This document shows, piece after piece, positions 1 to 6,030 of a stretch of DNA of 11,717 nt. Source of the stretch: Verrucomicrobiota bacterium (lineage in GTDB: Bacteria; Verrucomicrobiota; Verrucomicrobiia; Opitutales; UBA953); NCBI GenBank assembly GCA_005798925.1, contig SYID01000034.1, forward strand, positions 1 through 11,717, given 5' to 3'. The notes beneath the pieces were generated by a model. The model did not search any database. It was not told where the DNA came from and saw only the letters and a list, made by a program, of their open reading frames with translations. Position numbers and translations under genes: made by a program. The stretch's first letter is position 1; each line of letters begins with the position of its first letter.

Positions 1-923
1 CCGGTGGCGCCGACGCGGTCCACCATCGCGTAGAAACGGTATTCGTTGGGGTCGATGCCGCCTTCTTCGTTCAGCATCGTGTTGCGGTGGAAGCCGGTGG
101 CGACGAGGTCGTCGGGCGTGGCGCCGGGGAGGAGGTCGCCGGCGAGCTGCTTGATGCCGAACTGGTCGTAAGGCAGGTCGGCGTTGAGCGCCTTCACGAC
201 CCAATCGCGGTAAGGCCAGATCGTGCGCGGGCGATCCTTCTCGAAGCCGTTGGTGTCGGCGTAGCGGGCGAGGTCGAGCCATCGGCGGGCCCAGCGTTCG
301 CCGTAGCGCGGCGAGGCGAGCAGGCGGTCGACGAGCCTTTCGTAGGCGTCGGGCGACTTGTCCTGGACGAAGGCATCGGCCTCTTCGGGCGTGGGCGGCA
401 CGCCGGTGAGGTCCAGCGTCACGCGGCGCACGAGGGCGTAGCGGTCGGCTTCGGGCGACGGCTTCAGGCCGGCTTTTTCGAGGCGCGCGCGGACGAAGGC
501 GTCGATGGGATGGACGCCGGTCTGCGGCAACGGCGCCTGCTTAGGCGCGGAGAAGGCCCAGTGAGGCTGATAGACGCCGCCCTCGGCGATCCAGGCGCGC
601 AGGGTCGCCTTGTCTTTCGCGGACATCGGCTTCTTCGCCTCCGGCGGCGGCATGATATCGTCCGGGTCGTCGGAGAAGATGCGATGGATGACTTCGCTCT
701 TGTCGGGCTGTCCCGGCACGATCGCGATCTCGCCGGACTTGCCTTTGCCGTGGGCGTACTCGACGAGGTCGAGGCGGAGCTTACCTTTGCGCGAATGCTC
801 GTCCATGCCGTGGCAGGCGAAGCAGTGCTGGGCCAGGATCGGCCGGACTTCGCGGTTGAAGTCGACGGCGGACGCGGTGGCGGCAGACGCCAGAAGCAGG
901 AGGGCGGAGGAAAGGCGGGACAT
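1..923 (-). CDS. Planctomycete-type cytochrome c with DUF1549 domain (PSCyt1-PSCyt2-PSD1 family), C-terminus cut by window edge
   Basis: The first 307 residues are visible; the gene continues past the left edge. The ATG at 923 is followed by a signal peptide (SRLSSALLLLASAATASA, residues 2-19). A PSCyt1 cytochrome domain follows, with a covalent haem motif CFACH at residues 34-38 and an MPPP segment at 91-94 whose Met is a likely axial ligand. The spacer then leads into DUF1549/PSCyt2 from about residue 138, with family hallmarks DLTGVPPTPEEADAF (171-185), LLASPRYGERWARRWLDLARY (about 201-221) and GFHRNTMLNEEGG (277-289). In full-length relatives a DUF1553/PSD1 domain follows; it would lie outside the window. 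The protein should be a secreted or periplasmic haem protein. The family's reaction is unknown; electron transfer linked to polysaccharide use is an inference. It is divergent from the hydrolase at 1057. Family assignment is secure, function is not. Confidence 0.93.
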   Translation of the reverse strand, partial: MSRLSSALLLLASAATASAVDFNREVRPILAQHCFACHGMDEHSRKGKLRLDLVEYAHGKGKSGEIAIVPGQPDKSEVIHRIFSDDPDDIMPPPEAKKPMSAKDKATLRAWIAEGGVYQPHWAFSAPKQAPLPQTGVHPIDAFVRARLEKAGLKPSPEADRYALVRRVTLDLTGVPPTPEEADAFVQDKSPDAYERLVDRLLASPRYGERWARRWLDLARYADTNGFEKDRPRTIWPYRDWVVKALNADLPYDQFGIKQLAGDLLPGATPDDLVATGFHRNTMLNEEGGIDPNEYRFYAMVDRVGAT

Positions 924-1056
924 GGGACTGATGGGTCACCGGGCGGGGCGCGTCCGGACGAAGATAAGACAATTTAGACCGCCCGGGGTTGCGAGCAATT
1001 AGCAGGCGGGCTTTGGCGATTGCGGGCCCATGATAGGCGGCTAATTTGGCGACGTC
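924..1056. promoter_or_regulatory. Divergent intergenic region between cytochrome and hydrolase genes
   Basis: This 133-bp stretch is the only sizeable gap in the window and must hold the promoters for the leftward cytochrome and the rightward hydrolase. It contains the most AT-rich patch nearby (about 961-1010). No clear operator repeat was seen. On the plus strand a poor TTGCGG (1020-1025), 16 bp, TAATTT (1042-1047) arrangement would start transcription close to the GTG at 1057, giving a very short leader; this is speculative. Confidence 0.5.
971..998 (-). promoter_or_regulatory. Candidate sigma70-like promoter for the PSCyt1/DUF1549 cytochrome gene
   Basis: Read on the minus strand, TTGCTC (998-993) and TAAATT (976-971) are separated by 16 bp. 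They match the -35 and -10 consensus at 3 of 6 and 4 of 6 positions. Transcription would begin near 964, about 40 nt before the ATG at 923. The match is weak and rests mainly on its position in an AT-rich patch of an otherwise GC-rich region. Confidence 0.25.
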
Positions 1057-2115
1057 GTGCCCCGCGTCGCCCTCATTTTCTGTCTTATCGCCGCAGGGGT
1101 GTCCGCCGCCGACGGCCAAAAGTTGGGTAATGGTCCGGAGCAGAAATGGCGGCGGGCGCTGGGTTCCCCGAGGTCGACCTTAGGTCAGACTGGTCCGGCG
1201 GACTTGGTCGAGTCCTTCGAGACTCCGGATTTCCGGGCGCAGCTTTTCCGCCAGCGTACCGGCGCGGAGTCCTGGCAACGGATTCTCATCCTGAAGCCTC
1301 TGCGGCTCGAGGGCCGGACCGCCGGAGTCGTCGTGCCGTTCTACGACCCCGATCGGATGTGCGGTTACGATCTGCGGACGAAGCACCGGCTCGGGCCGGA
1401 GCGGAACACGGCATTCTTCGGCCTGCATCTCGTGCGGCAGGGCTACGTCGTCGCCGCGGTCGAAGCTTATCCGTTCAACCTGCTGACGCCGGACGAGCAG
1501 AAAGCGAGCAAGGGCGGGATGGGCGTCTGGCGTGACGCCGCAGCCAAGCTCTCTCGGCAGGAGCCCGGATGGACGGGCATGGGCAAGCTCACCCACGACA
1601 CGCTTCTGGTGGCCGACCTCCTGGCGGCGGATGCGCAGGTCGACCCGGCCCGTCTCGCGGTGATGGGGCATTCGCTCGGCGGCAAGATGGCCTTCTACGC
1701 GGGCTGCCTCGATCCTCGGTTCAAGGCGATCGTCGCGAGCGATTTCGGTTTGGCGTGGGATTCCTCCAACTGGGGTGACGCTTGGTATTTCGGCGATAAG
1801 CTTAAGGCCATGCGCGCGGACGGGCTTTCGCAGGAACAGCTGCTCGCCTTCTATGCTCCGCCGTTCTTCCTCATCGCGGGACAATACGACAGCGAGGCGA
1901 CGTGCGGTCCTTTGTTGGAAAAGGCCCGCAAGACACGGGAGCTCACGGGCCGGGCGGGCGCCATCGAGATGTTCGACCACCGTTCCGGCCATCAGCCGAC
2001 GTGGCCATCCTTGAAGGCGGCCTATGCTTGGTTGGCTCGACGGATGGACATGCCTGCGCCTGACTTCGCGCACCTCGACGCCCTCGCCCGCGAACAGGCG
2101 AAGTCCGCCAAGTAG
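1057..2115 (+). CDS. Secreted alpha/beta hydrolase (dienelactone hydrolase / esterase-like)
   Basis: This is a 352-residue alpha/beta-fold serine hydrolase. The start is a GTG; an upstream in-frame ATG at 1030 is cut off by a TAA at 1042, so GTG is the first usable start. Residues 1-18 form a short signal peptide ending in SAA. The nucleophile elbow GHSLGG lies at 204-209 with Ser206. The likely acid is Asp278 (in IAGQYDSE) and the likely base is His312 (in SGHQP), giving the standard order of the triad. The substrate is unknown. In this neighbourhood removal of ester substituents from a polysaccharide is plausible, but a peptidase-like or small-ester activity cannot be excluded. The motif GHSLGGK is not the GCSRxGK of CE15 glucuronoyl esterases. 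It is the only plus-strand gene here and its stop lies 4 bp from the stop of the converging sulfatase. Confidence 0.88.
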   Translation: MPRVALIFCLIAAGVSAADGQKLGNGPEQKWRRALGSPRSTLGQTGPADLVESFETPDFRAQLFRQRTGAESWQRILILKPLRLEGRTAGVVVPFYDPDRMCGYDLRTKHRLGPERNTAFFGLHLVRQGYVVAAVEAYPFNLLTPDEQKASKGGMGVWRDAAAKLSRQEPGWTGMGKLTHDTLLVADLLAADAQVDPARLAVMGHSLGGKMAFYAGCLDPRFKAIVASDFGLAWDSSNWGDAWYFGDKLKAMRADGLSQEQLLAFYAPPFFLIAGQYDSEATCGPLLEKARKTRELTGRAGAIEMFDHRSGHQPTWPSLKAAYAWLARRMDMPAPDFAHLDALAREQAKSAK

Positions 2116-2119
2116 GCGC

Positions 2120-3544
2120 TCACTTCTTTTTCTTCTTCGCGCCGGCTTTGCCGGCTTCCGCGCCAAGCGCCGGGCCGTTGTCGGCCGGCAAGGAACGGTG
2201 CCAGGCGAGCACCGCGGCCGTGAGGCGCGCGACGACCGCCGGTTCACGGGCCGCGAGGTCGGTCGTCTCGCCCTGATCCCGGGCGAGGTCGTACAGCAGC
2301 GGCTTTGAGCCGTCATACTCGCAGAGCAGTTTCCAGTCGCCTTCACGGACGGCGAGGTCGGGTTGCGGGACGGGTAGGGCGGGGAGCCAGACTTTCCGTT
2401 CCGGCGGACGCCGCCAGAAGATCGGACCGGGGTGGGAGGCCGGCGTATGGCCGAGCAACGTCCCCGAAAGGTCGGCGCCGTCGAGTCCTGCGGGCGCCTT
2501 CGCTCCTGCGAGCCGGGCCAGCGTGGGGGCGAGGTCCATCGCCGCGAAGACCGAGGTCGCATCGAGCGTACCGATCCTGGATTTTTCCATCAGGCCGGGC
2601 GCCCAGACGACGAGCGAGGAGCGGAGGCCGCCCTCGAAGAGCTGGGACTTCTTGCCGCGGAAGGGGCCGGCGCTGCCGGCGCCCGGTTCGGGTCCGTTGT
2701 CGGAGCAGATCACGATGACCGTGTTGTCGCGCAGGGTGGCGTCGCCGCGTACGCGCTCGCACAACCGGCCGAGCTGACGGTCCATCTCCTCGAGGACGGC
2801 GAGGTAGATGCGACGTTTCTCCGGCGACCATTTCTCGAGCGGAGGGAAATAGGGGCTGTGGACGTCGTCCGGCCAGAGGTCGACGTAGAAGGGCTGATGT
2901 TTCGCCGCCGCCGCGTCGATGAATCTCAGGGCGGCGTCGGCGTAGCCGGTCGTGATCTCGGTGCGGTTCATCCAGGTCACCGGGCCGCCGAGACGCTCGG
3001 CATCGGCCCAGATCTTCTTCGGCTCCTTGTCGCCGGGCTTGAGCGTGAGCGGCAGGAGCTTCGGTCCCATTCCCTCGAAGTTGGTCAGCGAGGCGTCATA
3101 GCCGTAAGCCGTGATCGCCGGGGCATCGTCGACGTCGCGCTGGCCGCCGAGGTGCCATTTGCCGAAGTGTCCGGTCGCGTAGCCGACGTCCCGCAGGGTG
3201 CGGGCGAGCGTCGGAGCCTGCAGGTCGAGCCATTGGGCGTTGCCGCGGCGGGTGTTCTCGGCGCGGTTATCCAGGAAGGAGTTGATCCGCCAGCGCTGCG
3301 GGTATTGGCCGGTCACGAAGGCGCACCGCGAAGGGGAGCAGATGGGCGAGTTGACGTAGAACTGGGAAAAGCGGAGGCCTTCGGCGGCCAGCCGGTCGAT
3401 GTTCGGCGTCTTCCCCTCCGTATTGCCGAAGCAGGAGAAGTCGCCCCAGCCCATGTCGTCGATGAGCACGAAGATGATGTTGGGCTTCGTCGGTTCCGTC
3501 GCACCCATGAGCAGGGCGGAGGCGAGCAGGCAAAGGAAGCGCAT
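2120..3544 (-). CDS. Family S1 formylglycine-dependent sulfatase, secreted (arylsulfatase A / GALNS-like)
   Basis: This 474-residue sulfatase would hydrolyse a sulfate ester on a glycan. A short signal peptide (residues 1-15) precedes the catalytic domain. All expected active-site elements are present: metal-binding Asp29-Asp30 in LIDDMGWGD; the CSPSR motif at 69-73, whose Cys69 is the residue converted to formylglycine; GKWHLGG at 128-134; His229 in DVHSPY; SDNG at 281-284 with Asp282 and Asn283; and a Lys at 298 or 299 in GKKSQLFEGG. The sugar substrate cannot be told from sequence. Conversion of Cys69 needs a formylglycine-generating enzyme, not present here. The C-terminus ends in an unusual run of five lysines (470-474). 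The ATG at 3544 is 3 bp past the stop of the preceding sulfatase gene, suggesting coupled translation. It is the last gene of the operon. Confidence 0.95.
   Translation of the reverse strand: MRFLCLLASALLMGATEPTKPNIIFVLIDDMGWGDFSCFGNTEGKTPNIDRLAAEGLRFSQFYVNSPICSPSRCAFVTGQYPQRWRINSFLDNRAENTRRGNAQWLDLQAPTLARTLRDVGYATGHFGKWHLGGQRDVDDAPAITAYGYDASLTNFEGMGPKLLPLTLKPGDKEPKKIWADAERLGGPVTWMNRTEITTGYADAALRFIDAAAAKHQPFYVDLWPDDVHSPYFPPLEKWSPEKRRIYLAVLEEMDRQLGRLCERVRGDATLRDNTVIVICSDNGPEPGAGSAGPFRGKKSQLFEGGLRSSLVVWAPGLMEKSRIGTLDATSVFAAMDLAPTLARLAGAKAPAGLDGADLSGTLLGHTPASHPGPIFWRRPPERKVWLPALPVPQPDLAVREGDWKLLCEYDGSKPLLYDLARDQGETTDLAAREPAVVARLTAAVLAWHRSLPADNGPALGAEAGKAGAKKKKK
2141..2155. other. Perfect 6-bp stem hairpin inside the 3' end of the sulfatase gene
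   Basis: GCCGGC, TTT, GCCGGC can fold into a 6-bp stem with a 3-nt loop, 25 bp past the hydrolase stop and within the last codons of the converging sulfatase gene. On either strand it is not followed by a T tract; for the plus strand a pyrimidine-rich T stretch (2123-2137) precedes it. It is therefore not a canonical intrinsic terminator, though it is the only stem seen where the two genes meet. Confidence 0.3.
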
Positions 3545-3547
3545 GGC

Positions 3548-4891
3548 TTAACGCACGCCGGAGGGCACGGCATCCTTCAGCAGTTCGGCGAGCCGGGCGC
3601 GCATGGCCTTGACGCGATCGGGCTGGGCTTCGGCGAGGTTCTTGGCTTCGGAGGGGTCGGCCGAGAGGTCATATAAAGCCACGGACTCGTATTTGCCGGC
3701 GGCCTTCTTGCCTTTCTTCTTCCCGGACGGTGCGACGTCGGCGGCGTTACCGTCGACGATCAGTTTCCAGTCGCCCATCCGGACCGCGGCGCGGGTGGGG
3801 CCTTGGGTCGACACCGAGAGGATGGCGTCGTGGGGCGAAGCGGCCTGCTTCGTCAGCATCGGCCAGACGTCCCGGCCGTCGACCGGCAGCTTCTGTTCGA
3901 GGGAGCCGCCGGCCTGCTTGATCAGGGTCGGATACCAGTCGACCATGTGCATCGGTTGGCGGATACGCTGTCCGGCCGGAATGCGGCCCGGCCAGGTGGC
4001 GAAGGCCGCGGCCCGGGTGCCGCCTTCGAAGATCGATCCCTTGAAGTCACGGAGCGGGGTGTTGTCGCCCGGCTGCGGTCCGCCGTTGTCGCTCGAGAAG
4101 ACGATGAGCGTGTTCTCCAGGCGGCCGGCCTGCTTGAGCGCGGCTTCGATCTGGCCGATGGCTTCGTCGACCGCGGCCAGCATGCCCGCGAGCTTCTGGC
4201 GGTTGCCTTTCAGGTGGGCGTAGGGCTTGAGGTAGCTGTCCGGGACCTGGAAGGGGCTATGGACGCCGTTGAAGGGCACGTAGAGGAAGAGAGGTTTGGC
4301 TTGGTCGGCCGAGGCCACGACCTTGCAGGCCTCCTTGGCGATCAGATGCGTCGTATAGCCTTCTTCCTTCAGCGGCTCGCCGTTGCGATACCAGTCGAGC
4401 TTGTTCATCCGTTCATGGGTGAAGTAATCGAGCATTCCGAAGAAGTGGCCATACTGGTGATCGAAGCCGCGGGCATTGGGCTGGTAGGCTTTCTCGAATT
4501 CGCCGAGATGCCACTTCCCCGTGAGCGCGGTGCGATAGCCGGCCGAGCGCAGGGCGTCGGCCAGCGTGCGTTCGGCGAGCGGCAGGCCCCAGCCGGCCCC
4601 GGGCGAGACGATCGTGTAGACGCCGGTGTGCGTCGGGTAGCGTCCGGTCATGAGCGTGGAGCGAGTCGGCGAGCAGACCGGCTGGACGTAGTGGTTCTCG
4701 ATGATCGCGCCGCTTTGGGCGAGCCGGTCGATGTTCGGCGTCTTGATCTCTTTGCCGCCGTTGAAGCCGCAGTCCGCGAAGCCAAGGTCGTCGATCAGGA
4801 AGAAGACGATGTCCGGCTGCTTCGTCGTCTGCGCCGCGGCGAGGCAGGCGCAGAGGCAGACGAGTCCGGTCAGGAAGGGTCGGAAGTTCAT
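3548..4891 (-). CDS. Family S1 sulfatase, secreted, arylsulfatase B-like
   Basis: This 447-residue sulfatase starts at the ATG at 4891. An in-frame ATG at 4924 would add 11 residues but spoil the N-terminal signal, whereas the chosen start gives MNFRPFLTGLVCLCACLAAA, a normal signal peptide. Active-site elements are Asp34-Asp35 (LIDDLGFAD), CSPTR at 73-77 with Cys73 as the formylglycine precursor, GKWHLG at 125-130, His211 (GVHSPF), SDNG at 267-270 and Lys284 (DFKGSIFEGGTR). The stretches IKTPNIDRL, HYVQPVCSPTR and YSSDNGG-like FSSDNGG resemble arylsulfatase B and its relatives, which act on sulfated N-acetylgalactosamine; the real substrate may differ. Residues 390-400 hold a lysine-rich insertion (GKKKGKKAAGK) near the C-terminus, outside the catalytic motifs. 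The gene precedes the second sulfatase by 3 bp. Confidence 0.95.
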   Translation of the reverse strand: MNFRPFLTGLVCLCACLAAAQTTKQPDIVFFLIDDLGFADCGFNGGKEIKTPNIDRLAQSGAIIENHYVQPVCSPTRSTLMTGRYPTHTGVYTIVSPGAGWGLPLAERTLADALRSAGYRTALTGKWHLGEFEKAYQPNARGFDHQYGHFFGMLDYFTHERMNKLDWYRNGEPLKEEGYTTHLIAKEACKVVASADQAKPLFLYVPFNGVHSPFQVPDSYLKPYAHLKGNRQKLAGMLAAVDEAIGQIEAALKQAGRLENTLIVFSSDNGGPQPGDNTPLRDFKGSIFEGGTRAAAFATWPGRIPAGQRIRQPMHMVDWYPTLIKQAGGSLEQKLPVDGRDVWPMLTKQAASPHDAILSVSTQGPTRAAVRMGDWKLIVDGNAADVAPSGKKKGKKAAGKYESVALYDLSADPSEAKNLAEAQPDRVKAMRARLAELLKDAVPSGVR

Positions 4892-4950
4892 GGGGTAGGC
4901 CGATGGAACACCGCCTGTCTCCAAAGGTTAAGCCGAAACCCCGCGGGCGC

Positions 4951-5976
4951 CTACTTCTTGGGCTTCTTCGCTTTGTCTTTCCCCGGTTTTCCCGAGTCGG
5001 CCAGCACCTTCGGGTCCGGTTCCGGTTTCTCGCGCGACCCGGCCACGGCCACGCCGCCGCAGACCGCCAGCACGTAATGAGGCTCCGTCTTCTCGGCGTA
5101 AGTGACCAGCCCGGTCTCGAATTCGACGACCCAGGCCCGGGAGGGTCGGTTGCTCTGCGTCGTCGAGGACCAGTAGTCGGCGATCTTCGCCTCCGGGAAG
5201 AATTTCCGGTCCAGCGAAGGGCGGATCTTCGCGTCGTCGCTCAGGGAACGCAGTTCCTTGATGTTCGGCAGCCGCCAGGCCCCGCGCGCGGCGGGCTTGA
5301 GGGTTTCGCAGGCGCGCAGCGCCTCCTCCCAGGTCAGCGCCTTGCTCGGGCCGATCTTCTGCCAGGTCAGGCCGGTCCGACGGTCGGTCACGGTGCCGTC
5401 GCCGTTATCGACGAGCGACGGACCCGTTCCTGTGACCGAGATGCCGGCGACGCATCGGACATGGACGGGGCGCTCGCCGCCTGCGCTGACGGTCTCGGTC
5501 TTGGCATGCGCGCCGATGCCACCGCCGCTGTTCACGAGCCAAACCCTGGACGAGTCATCGGCGCGCGGAGAGTTTGTCCACCAATAGCGGGCTTCGGAGC
5601 GGGTGAACACGGAGGTGTCCATCGCGGGGCCGTGCATGCCTTGGTTGGTGAGGGCGAAGAGCTCCAGGCTGGTGGGCAGGCGCCAGTCCTGCCGGCCGGC
5701 CAGCCTCAGCGACTTCGCGTAATCTTTAGCCTTTTCCCAGGTCATCTCGCCCCCGTCGGCCTTCTGCCAGACAAGACCGGTCAGGAGGTCGGTGACGGTG
5801 CCGTCGCCGTTGTCCTTGAAGGAGGGAGTGGAGCCGGCGTAATCCGCGTCCTCTCCGAAGGTCTTAGTGTAGCGCAGCGTGATGCCGGTGTCCGGCAGGC
5901 GGAAAGAAGAGGGGGGTTCGGCGGCCTGTCCGACAGCTCCCAGCAGCAGACAGAAGGTCAGGGCGAGGTTGCGCAT
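4951..5976 (-). CDS. Secreted protein with two tandem DUF1566 (Lcl C-terminal-like) domains and a lysine-rich tail
   Basis: This 341-residue protein has a signal peptide (1-18, ending GQA) and two copies of a DUF1566 module. The first spans about 50-176 and the second about 186-307. Both begin with the same nine residues, DNGDGTVTD (55-63 and 190-198), followed by TGLxWQK, an MTWE or LTWEEA helix, WRLP and a Trp-rich segment (YWWTNS, YWSSTT), and each ends near a Cys (175 and 306). DUF1566 has a C-type-lectin/formylglycine-enzyme-like fold; the founding member, the C-terminal domain of Legionella Lcl, binds sulfated glycosaminoglycans. Binding of the sulfated substrate of the neighbouring sulfatases is therefore a reasonable inference, but no activity is shown. 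The last 24 residues are rich in Lys and Pro (ends GKDKAKKPKK). It sits 59 bp before the sulfatase pair. Confidence 0.9.
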   Translation of the reverse strand: MRNLALTFCLLLGAVGQAAEPPSSFRLPDTGITLRYTKTFGEDADYAGSTPSFKDNGDGTVTDLLTGLVWQKADGGEMTWEKAKDYAKSLRLAGRQDWRLPTSLELFALTNQGMHGPAMDTSVFTRSEARYWWTNSPRADDSSRVWLVNSGGGIGAHAKTETVSAGGERPVHVRCVAGISVTGTGPSLVDNGDGTVTDRRTGLTWQKIGPSKALTWEEALRACETLKPAARGAWRLPNIKELRSLSDDAKIRPSLDRKFFPEAKIADYWSSTTQSNRPSRAWVVEFETGLVTYAEKTEPHYVLAVCGGVAVAGSREKPEPDPKVLADSGKPGKDKAKKPKK

Positions 5977-5977
5977 C

Positions 5978-5996
5978 GGGGTAAAGATTTAACCCC
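5978..5996. repeat. Imperfect inverted repeat abutting the DUF1566 gene start
   Basis: On the minus strand GGGGTTAAATCTTTACCCC lies one base before the ATG at 5976. GGGGTTAAA can pair with TTTACCCC apart from one bulged base, giving about 8 bp of stem with a very short loop. It would place the C run next to the start codon in a helix. It could be an operator or a translation-control hairpin, or chance; no second copy was found. Confidence 0.35.
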
Positions 5997-6030
5997 GCCG
6001 CCGTGGAAAAGTTGGGGCGATGCCGGGCGT

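Noticed and set aside
87..977. 296-codon plus-strand frame over the left end
   Set aside because: It is antisense to the PSCyt1/DUF1549 cytochrome, whose haem motif and DUF1549 signatures on the minus strand are unmistakable.
1057..2115. Hydrolase as a CE15 glucuronoyl esterase
   Set aside because: The nucleophile motif is GHSLGG rather than the GCSRxG typical of CE15, so only a general alpha/beta hydrolase call is supported.
2141..2155. Intrinsic terminator at the convergent gene ends
   Set aside because: The stem is perfect but short and no T tract follows it on either strand; kept only as a hairpin.
1180..2562. 460-codon minus-strand frame spanning the hydrolase and the end of the sulfatase
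   Set aside because: It crosses two real genes in other frames, is rich in Arg and Pro, and has no recognisable motif.
2432..3676. 414-codon plus-strand frame antisense to the second sulfatase
   Set aside because: Same cause: an in-register antisense shadow of a gene with intact sulfatase motifs; no signal peptide, domain or start signal.
4940..4947. CCCGCGGG palindrome between the DUF1566 and ARSB-like sulfatase genes
   Set aside because: An 8-bp GC palindrome without a loop is expected by chance in DNA of this composition and resembles no known site.
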